Shown here piece after piece: positions 61,011 through 64,000 of a DNA stretch of 64,000 bases. Origin of the DNA: Anaerolineales bacterium (GTDB lineage: Bacteria; Chloroflexota; Anaerolineae; Anaerolineales; Villigracilaceae). Position 1 is the stretch's first letter. The number at the start of each line of letters is the position of its first letter. The notes beneath the pieces are model-generated. The model did no database searches. It was not told the DNA's origin and saw only the letters and a list, made by a program, of their open reading frames with translations. The position numbers and the translations under genes are program-made. The stretch lies in contig JAFGMV010000049.1 of NCBI GenBank assembly GCA_016927315.1, positions 50,703 through 114,702 on the forward strand, read 5' to 3'.

Positions 61011-62018
61011 ATGAATGATTTAATCCAAGACATGCGCACAGCCATCGAGAAAGAACTGCAGAAGCAGGCTGCTCGGCTCGACAGTCCCCACTCCGCGCCG
61101 TTTCATGAAATGCTGACCTACCACCTGGGCTGGACTGGAACAGGCGCCGGACCACAGGCTACCGGGAAACGCATCCGTCCAACACTGACCCTGCTGTGTG
61201 CTGCCGCGTGTGGTGCGGACTGGGAACCAGTCCTGCCTGCTGCAGCGGCCATTGAACTGGTACACAACTTCTCACTGGTGCATGACGACATCCAGGATAA
61301 CTCGGACATGCGTCGCGGACGCCTCACAGTCTGGAAAATCTGGGGACAGCCCATGGCGATCAACGTAGGGGATACCTTGTTCTCAATGGCCAACCAGGCC
61401 ATCCTCGACCTGGCCGGCGCTTTCCCGGCTGATCATGTCATCGACGCCGCTCGCACCCTGCACGATACCTGCCTGGAACTGACCCGCGGGCAGTTCATGG
61501 ACATGTCCTTTGAAGAAAGGACGGATGTCCGCCTGGAAGAATACTGGCTGATGATCACTGGTAAAACCGCCGCCCTGCTATCCTGCTGCTGCTCGATTGG
61601 CGCCTTGCTTGGGGGCGCAGACGAAGCCGCCCGGGATGCCTACCGCGCCTTCGGCCACTACCTCGGATTGGCTTTCCAGGCGCAGGACGACATCCTGGGG
61701 ATCTGGGGAGACGAAGCCCAGACCGGAAAGTCTGCTGCCAGCGACCTGGTGGAAGGCAAGAAATCCCTGCCCATCCTGTACGGTTTGAAGCAAGACGGGG
61801 CATTCAAAAAACGCTGGCAAGCCGGTCCTGTCAAAGCCGAAGAAGTCCCCGGGCTGGCTGCGCAGCTGGCAAGAGAAGGCGCCCATGAATACACCCAAAA
61901 AGCAGCCGACCAGCTAACCGAACAAGCGCAGCAATCCCTGCGGTTGGCCGCCCCCCAAGGCGCAGCCGGAGATTACCTGGAGAAACTGGCCAGCAAACTG
62001 CTCAGGCGGGAAACCTGA
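61011..62018 (+). CDS. Polyprenyl diphosphate synthase
   Basis: A 335-residue trans-prenyltransferase extending allylic diphosphates with IPP. The first aspartate-rich motif is V-H-D-D-I-Q-D-N-S, followed by R-R-G, with G-K-R-I-R-P upstream. The second reads Q-D-D-I-L-G-I-W-G-D, where the last Asp of D-D-x-x-D is Gly; enzymes with this change occur. Chain length cannot be told. IPP isomerase is encoded 3 kb upstream. Confidence 0.9.
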   Translation: MNDLIQDMRTAIEKELQKQAARLDSPHSAPFHEMLTYHLGWTGTGAGPQATGKRIRPTLTLLCAAACGADWEPVLPAAAAIELVHNFSLVHDDIQDNSDMRRGRLTVWKIWGQPMAINVGDTLFSMANQAILDLAGAFPADHVIDAARTLHDTCLELTRGQFMDMSFEERTDVRLEEYWLMITGKTAALLSCCCSIGALLGGADEAARDAYRAFGHYLGLAFQAQDDILGIWGDEAQTGKSAASDLVEGKKSLPILYGLKQDGAFKKRWQAGPVKAEEVPGLAAQLAREGAHEYTQKAADQLTEQAQQSLRLAAPQGAAGDYLEKLASKLLRRET

Positions 62019-62176
62019 AATCCAGGATATACTTGACTACGGCTTTCTCAAAGTCAGGCCAGTATTTCTTACGCGCCGATGGGAAAGCCCTACACACTTG
62101 ACCATGATCTGTTGTTTTCTGCGTTTAATTGCTGTATAGTATAATTAAATTCACAAGGGAGTGGGAGGTTTTTTTT

Positions 62177-62596
62177 ATGATTAAAAAAGCAGCAAATACA
62201 AACAAATTGGCGATAAGCCTGCTGGCAAGTATGCTACTGCTGGTATCCTGCACACAAGCATCACCGGCTTTGCCGGCTGGGCAGGTGAATGGAAGACTGG
62301 TTGCAAATGGCAAACCGCTTAGCGGGGTAACGGTTTATATTGCCATAGCCCCCCAGGAAGGGACAGGGAGCACCTGGGTGAAAATGAATAACACAACCGC
62401 GGATGAAAGCGGCAATTTTATATACGAGAATATGGCGCCCGGTAACTACCTGCTGATGGTGGGCGGAAAAGAAGCGCTTGGGTCTTCATTCAAGTATGTA
62501 ATAAAAGACGGGGAACGTTATACCTTTGAATTGCCCGAAGAAAAAGGAATTGACCTGGGAGAAGTTGATGCAACTGTAACCCGAGGAAACCCATAG
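62177..62596 (+). CDS. Small lipoprotein with carboxypeptidase-regulatory-like domain
   Basis: A 139-residue lipoprotein. The signal ends L-L-V-S-C; the rest is a beta-sandwich, with N-G-R-L-V-A-N-G-K-P-L-S-G-V-T-V-Y, and the A-P-G-N-Y-L-L-M-V-G-G motif typical of CarboxypepD_reg domains. Function unknown. ATG 62177 follows GGGAGG and eight T; the frame is open to 62129. TATAAT at 62140-62145 would be the promoter. Confidence 0.8.
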   Translation: MIKKAANTNKLAISLLASMLLLVSCTQASPALPAGQVNGRLVANGKPLSGVTVYIAIAPQEGTGSTWVKMNNTTADESGNFIYENMAPGNYLLMVGGKEALGSSFKYVIKDGERYTFELPEEKGIDLGEVDATVTRGNP

Positions 62597-62818
62597 CCCC
62601 GGCCGGTATACTATTTCCCATCTTGCTCGCCAGCATCTCAAACCACCGCCTTTTCAGCATCTGGTTGACCTTTGGCTCATTGAACCTTTCCCAACGCACG
62701 TTCGTAGACCCATTCGTGCACACTTGCACTGCACTGCGTTTGTTGCGGTGCAGGTGTTCGTGGACAGTCACTTTACACTGAAACAAATCAAGAAAACCAG
62801 GCAACATTAAATAACAAC

Positions 62819-62847
62819 TTGCAATTCAGATACAAATACATTAGAAT
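62819..62847 (+). promoter_or_regulatory. Promoter of tRNA-Gly
   Basis: TTGCAA (62819-62824), 17-base spacer, TAGAAT (62842-62847), about twelve bases before the tRNA. Confidence 0.6.
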
Positions 62848-62858
62848 TTAGACATTAT

Positions 62859-62930
62859 GCGGGTGTAGCCAAGTGGTAAGGCAGTAGCTTCCCAAGCTAC
62901 CATTCGACGGTTCGAATCCGTATGCCCCCA
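62859..62930 (+). tRNA. tRNA-Gly (CCC) with imperfect acceptor stem
   Basis: D arm GCC/GGC, anticodon stem GTAGC/GCTAC around TTCCCAA (anticodon CCC) and a GGTTCGAATCC T arm fit tRNA-Gly. The acceptor stem 5' strand GCGGGTG meets TGCCCCC, leaving a C-C mismatch at the second pair and two wobble pairs, and the first T-stem pair is G-A. CCA is not encoded. It may be functional, or degenerate after recombination at its 3' end. Confidence 0.75.
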
Positions 62931-62952
62931 TATATGGCCTGAAACTATCCAG

Positions 62953-62986
62953 AACCACCTTTCACCCCCACAGAAAGGTGGTTTTT
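62953..62986 (+). terminator. Terminator after tRNA-Gly, overlapping the recombinase RBS
   Basis: AACCACCTTTC (62953-62963) pairs perfectly with GAAAGGTGGTT (62973-62983), followed by TTT and at once by the recombinase ATG. The Shine-Dalgarno GAAAGGTGG lies in the right arm. Confidence 0.75.
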
Positions 62987-63901
62987 ATGTCCCCCCAAGT
63001 CAAGACCCATCAAGAATGGGCATTAGCTTCGTATGCCCTCCAGGATGCCTATACCGACTTTATTCTGTCCCGGCAGGCCATGCTCTGCTCCCCGCAAACC
63101 CTGCGATGGTATCGGGTAATCCTGGGAATGGTGATGGAATGGCTGGCTAACAATGGCGTAACCAGTCCCGAAGAGATAGCCGCCCGGCATGTCAGAGCTT
63201 ATTTATCTGAACTGGCAGGCAAGGGATTGAGCGATTCTTACATCCACGGACACGCCAGGGCAATTCGGACCTTGCTGAAATTCCTTTACACCGAGAAATA
63301 CATTCCCGAACCCATTACCTTCCAGATGCCCTCCATCGCTCAAAAGCGCCTGCTGGCCCTATCCCCCGAAGAAGTCAGCAAGCTTCTGGATACCTGCGCC
63401 ATTCCCAGAGATAAAGCCCTCATTCTCTTGATGGTCGATACTGGTTTGCGTCGAGCGGAAGTATGCGCCCTGAACTGGGGAGATATTGAAATCGCCAGTG
63501 GACTGGTACGGGTTGTCAGGGGGAAAGGAGGCAAAGCCCGCAGTGTAGTGGTGGGTGTCAAAACCCGTCGTGCTTTACTGGCTTACCGCCGGCAAATTAC
63601 CCCTGATAATGACCTACCGCTCTTCCAGGCCAGAAGCGGAAAACGCCTGACCCACAACGGGCTCAGGTCTTTACTGCTGAGAGTTGGCAGCCGGGCTGGT
63701 ATAAAAGTCACCCCGCACGCTCTCCGCAGAACCTTTGCAACACTATCTCTGAGGGCGGGTATGAACTTATTACACTTACAGGGACTGCTCGGTCACTCCA
63801 CCATCGAAATGACCCGCCGGTACGTCCAGATGATTGATGATGACCTGGTAGAAGCCCATAAAGACCACGGGCCGATAGATAGTTTCCTTTCAAAATCCTA
63901 A
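62987..63901 (+). CDS. Tyrosine recombinase / integrase
   Basis: A 304-residue site-specific recombinase. The core-binding domain spans about residues 15-110; the catalytic domain has D-T-G-L-R-R-A-E (Arg I), H-A-L-R-R-T-F-A-T (His-x-x-Arg), L-L-G-H-S-T-I-E-M-T-R-R-Y (His and Tyr nucleophile). It starts 57 bases after tRNA-Gly, the normal position for an integrase at a tRNA attachment site. ATG 62987 is chosen over GTG 62978. Confidence 0.88.
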   Translation: MSPQVKTHQEWALASYALQDAYTDFILSRQAMLCSPQTLRWYRVILGMVMEWLANNGVTSPEEIAARHVRAYLSELAGKGLSDSYIHGHARAIRTLLKFLYTEKYIPEPITFQMPSIAQKRLLALSPEEVSKLLDTCAIPRDKALILLMVDTGLRRAEVCALNWGDIEIASGLVRVVRGKGGKARSVVVGVKTRRALLAYRRQITPDNDLPLFQARSGKRLTHNGLRSLLLRVGSRAGIKVTPHALRRTFATLSLRAGMNLLHLQGLLGHSTIEMTRRYVQMIDDDLVEAHKDHGPIDSFLSKS

Positions 63902-63913
63902 ACAAATAACAAG

Positions 63914-63955
63914 AAAAGTGGGAAACACTCAAAATTAATGGTGTTTCCCGCTTTT
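63914..63955 (+). terminator. Terminator of the recombinase gene
   Basis: AAAAGTGGGAAACAC (63914-63928) pairs with GTGTTTCCCGCTTTT (63941-63955) with one G-T-type mismatch. Confidence 0.8.
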
Positions 63956-64000
63956 GATTCAACTACTTAGAAACTCTTTTGTAAATTTTGGTGTATAGTA

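Noticed and set aside
62597..62818. Possible remnant of a transposase on the minus strand
   Set aside because: A frame reading HLHRNKRSAVQV...NQMLKRRWFEMLA looks vaguely protein-like, but no family motif, terminal repeat or full frame supports it.

Overview
The window looks like a chromosomal segment of a Chloroflexota bacterium, probably of the class Anaerolineae. This is inferred from overall gene flavour (moderately high GC, many beta-propeller and DUF11-type surface proteins, a 346+240-residue pair of polytopic proteins, a short acidic protein inside the leucine operon, corrinoid salvage genes); no rRNA gene is present to confirm it. The segment is gene-dense and mostly housekeeping, with two tyrosine recombinases and a few unusual gene architectures.

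Positions 1-10300 hold one long plus-strand operon for branched-chain amino acids: ilvN, ilvC, leuA, a 48-residue small protein, leuC, leuD fused to a SAM methyltransferase, cimA, and two different LeuB-type dehydrogenases. With cimA present, isoleucine precursor can be made from pyruvate via citramalate, sharing LeuCD with leucine synthesis; two dehydrogenases could divide the isopropylmalate and methylmalate steps. An HsmA-like membrane protein closes the run at a strong bidirectional terminator.

Positions 10700-36600 are a mosaic of short units: FKBP and aldo/keto reductase, two coupled unknown membrane proteins, a membrane PQQ-type propeller, a 2027-residue alpha-2-macroglobulin, a GH25-fold protein that lacks the usual acidic pair, a tyrosine recombinase, a membrane-anchored reductive-dehalogenase-like Fe-S protein, a radical SAM/HhH protein, an Lgt-like protein, a Cys-rich FGE-domain lipoprotein, a DUF11-type secreted protein, and a module of tandem-MerR regulator, M28 peptidase and frameshifted UvrA2-like ATPase with two copies of a MerR-like operator. 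Several genes here have near-consensus sigma-70 promoters that place the predicted transcription start on the start codon (leaderless mRNAs).

Positions 36780-45480 run on the minus strand: a small cytochrome c lipoprotein and a nine-gene cobalamin uptake and salvage operon (btuF, btuC, btuD, two tandem cobO genes, cobT, cobS, cobQ, cobU) controlled by a cobalamin riboswitch with a clear terminator and a candidate antiterminator.

Positions 45500-64000 are mainly core genes: tRNA-Leu, trigger factor, clpP, a HAD phosphatase, rlmN, a 1155-residue membrane glycosyltransferase-like/NHL fusion, sucCD, acpP, type 2 IPP isomerase, an ABC-2 exporter with a palindromic operator candidate, a polyprenyl synthase and a small lipoprotein. 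The window ends with a tRNA-Gly whose acceptor stem is imperfect, followed by a second tyrosine recombinase, a layout typical of integration at a tRNA gene.
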